Origin: Collinsella sp.
GTDB lineage: Bacteria > Actinomycetota > Coriobacteriia > Coriobacteriales > Coriobacteriaceae
DNA length: 7,807 nt
Assembly: GCA_022728415.1 (NCBI GenBank)
Contig: JAIJJM010000089.1
Coordinates: forward strand, 1 to 7,807
Reading direction: 5' to 3'
Shown here: piece by piece, positions 6,949 to 7,807 of the stretch
How the letters are laid out: each line of letters opens with the position of its first letter
Position numbering within the stretch: position 1 is the stretch's first letter
Program-made: the position numbers and the translations under genes
The notes under the pieces: generated by a model
The model's input: only the letters and a program-made list of their open reading frames with translations
The model's database searches: none
Told to the model about the DNA's origin: nothing

Positions 6949-7807
6949 CTATCGCGATGCTGTCTGCGCGAGGCGAGCGCGAGCGATGGCGGCCTGACCG
7001 TAGGCGATGCAGCCGTCGTTGACGGGCACGGTTTGGGGAATCAAGACCGTAAGGCCTGCGTCTTTAAGCTTGCGGGTGAGGAGCTGAAGCAAAAGTCGGT
7101 TCATGAACACGCCGCCCGAGAGTGCGACGGTATCGATGCCTTCGCGCGCGCAGATTTCGCGTGCGATTCGTGCCGAAGAGCGCGCGATGGCGATATGGAA
7201 GTCAAGCGCGAGCCTGTTGACGGAAATGCCGGCCTCGATTCCACCCAAAAGTGCCTTAAAAAGCGGTTTTTGGTCCAGAACAAGGGGATTGTTAGAGGTC
7301 GTCTGGACAGTTAGTTCAGATTCGTATTCTTTAGAGTGGCTCTGGGTGGTAAAAGTCCTCTGTGAGGATTCCAAATGGGTCGATTTGGGGCCTGTGTCGG
7401 GCACGCTTGTCGCAAATAGGGTGTCTGGAGAGCCTTTTTTGGCCAAATCTGAGGCAAAAATGCCAAATAGGGGGTTAGTAGTTAATACGTATCTGAACAA
7501 ACTGTCCAGCGACGTTGAGACGGATGCGGATACGCCCGTCTGATTGCCAGCGAAACGGCTGATTTCGCCGTCAAGCGCGCGCCAGGCGGCGGCTTCGAGT
7601 TCGATGGCGGGCTCGCCTTCGTAGGTTGCCTGCCCGCAAATGCCCAAAGCTGCAGCGGCGGCGTCAAAGAGACGCCCCATACTGCTCGTGCATGGGCTGT
7701 TGATGTTCCGCTCGATCATCGTGGCCGTGATGCTGCGCGTCTGCTCGTCGAGGGTACCCAAGAGCCCCGCGGCACCCGGATGCTCGAGCAGGCCGAGCTC
7801 GCTCAGC
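6949..7807 (-). CDS. hypF: [NiFe] hydrogenase maturation carbamoyltransferase HypF, C-terminal part, with an in-frame insert (5' end beyond window)
   Basis: The last 285 codons of HypF; full proteins are usually about 750-780 residues. HypF makes carbamoyl-adenylate from carbamoyl phosphate and ATP and transfers the carbamoyl group to HypE. The Kae1-like C-terminal domain is recognised by TLDEQTRSITATMIERNINS and SSMGRLFDA, then TYEGEPAIELEA, LVLDQKPLFKALLGGI, ALSGGVFMNRLL and VPVNDGCIAYGQA. The frame is open to the window edge, so the TTG at 7759-7761 is not the start. Unusual: about 90 residues separate AIELEA and LVLD, where I expect roughly 15-25. Sixty-nine of them (LDSLFRYVLTTNPLFG to ESELTVQ) are encoded by a 207-bp element with terminal inverted repeats. 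The frame is kept and all motifs remain, so the protein may be functional if the insert forms a surface loop; loss of function is also possible. First visible gene of the hypF-hypC-hypD-hypE group. Confidence 0.93.
   Translation of the reverse strand, partial: LSELGLLEHPGAAGLLGTLDEQTRSITATMIERNINSPCTSSMGRLFDAAAAALGICGQATYEGEPAIELEAAAWRALDGEISRFAGNQTGVSASVSTSLDSLFRYVLTTNPLFGIFASDLAKKGSPDTLFATSVPDTGPKSTHLESSQRTFTTQSHSKEYESELTVQTTSNNPLVLDQKPLFKALLGGIEAGISVNRLALDFHIAIARSSARIAREICAREGIDTVALSGGVFMNRLLLQLLTRKLKDAGLTVLIPQTVPVNDGCIAYGQAAIARARLAQTASR
7303..7509 (-). mobile_element. 207-bp palindromic element inserted in frame in hypF (MITE/RPE-like)
   Basis: The ends are 26-bp inverted repeats (7303-7328 and 7484-7509) matching at 24 of 26 positions. 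The outer 18 read CTGGACAGTTAGTTCAGA at left, and the right end differs by one base. The length, 207 bp, is exactly 69 codons, and the borders fall on hypF codon borders. It contains no stop in the hypF frame. GC is about 47% by hand count, clearly lower than the flanking hypF sequence. Internal hairpins include GGCA-AAAA-TGCC (7453-7464) and TCCTC-TGT-GAGGA (7356-7368). No clear target-site duplication; flanking GTCG/CGAC extend the symmetry with one bulged base. It encodes no enzyme, so it would be non-autonomous. It resembles in concept the Rickettsia palindromic elements that insert within genes. Its orientation label is arbitrary. Confidence 0.8.

Noticed and set aside
7303..7509. Intein or group II intron in hypF
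   Set aside because: Far too short, lacks intein splice motifs (no N-terminal Cys/Ser or terminal HN before Cys/Ser/Thr) and intron domains; terminal inverted repeats fit a palindromic element.

Overview
The window looks like chromosomal DNA of a high-GC anaerobe of the Coriobacteriia, most likely Collinsella or a close relative. This rests on inference: GC-rich codons, a sugar-PTS/6-phospho-glucosidase neighbourhood, a hyp [NiFe]-hydrogenase maturation operon, and intergenic and intragenic palindromic repeats of a kind I associate with that group. No database search was possible.

Layout. Positions 2-3031 are read on the plus strand: the 3' nearly complete part of a family GH1 6-phospho-beta-glucosidase gene; a short intergenic region with hairpins and a TATAAT promoter; a stand-alone glucose-type PTS IIA gene (crr-like) closed by a clear rho-independent terminator; then a small lipoprotein gene with its own candidate promoter. 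Positions 3567-7807 are read on the minus strand, in transcription order hypF (only its 3' 285 codons lie in the window), hypC, hypD, hypE and a gph-like HAD phosphatase. hypC and hypD overlap by one base (TAGTG). The two blocks converge on a gene-free stretch, 3032-3566.

Function. The plus-strand PTS genes fit uptake and hydrolysis of phosphorylated beta-glucosides: PTS phosphorylation on entry, then GH1 cleavage to glucose 6-phosphate. The minus-strand genes build the Fe(CN)2CO centre of [NiFe] hydrogenase. HypF carbamoylates the C-terminal Cys of HypE, HypE dehydrates it to thiocyanate, and the HypC-HypD complex assembles the iron group. The structural hydrogenase genes and hypA/hypB are not in view.

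What stands out is palindromic repeat DNA. (1) A 207-bp element with 26-bp terminal inverted repeats (24/26 matching) lies inside hypF. It is exactly 69 codons long and in frame, so HypF carries a 69-residue insert. (2) The 535-bp convergent gap is filled with four different structured elements: a 12-bp perfect hairpin; a 99-nt imperfect palindrome; two copies of a 40-nt unit whose flanking boxes are conserved while the central palindrome changes sequence but keeps its symmetry and position; and a threefold 62-nt tandem array of alternating inverted 15-mers. Together they suggest a genome with active REP/BIME-like or MITE-like elements, one of which has been domesticated or tolerated inside a maturation protein.
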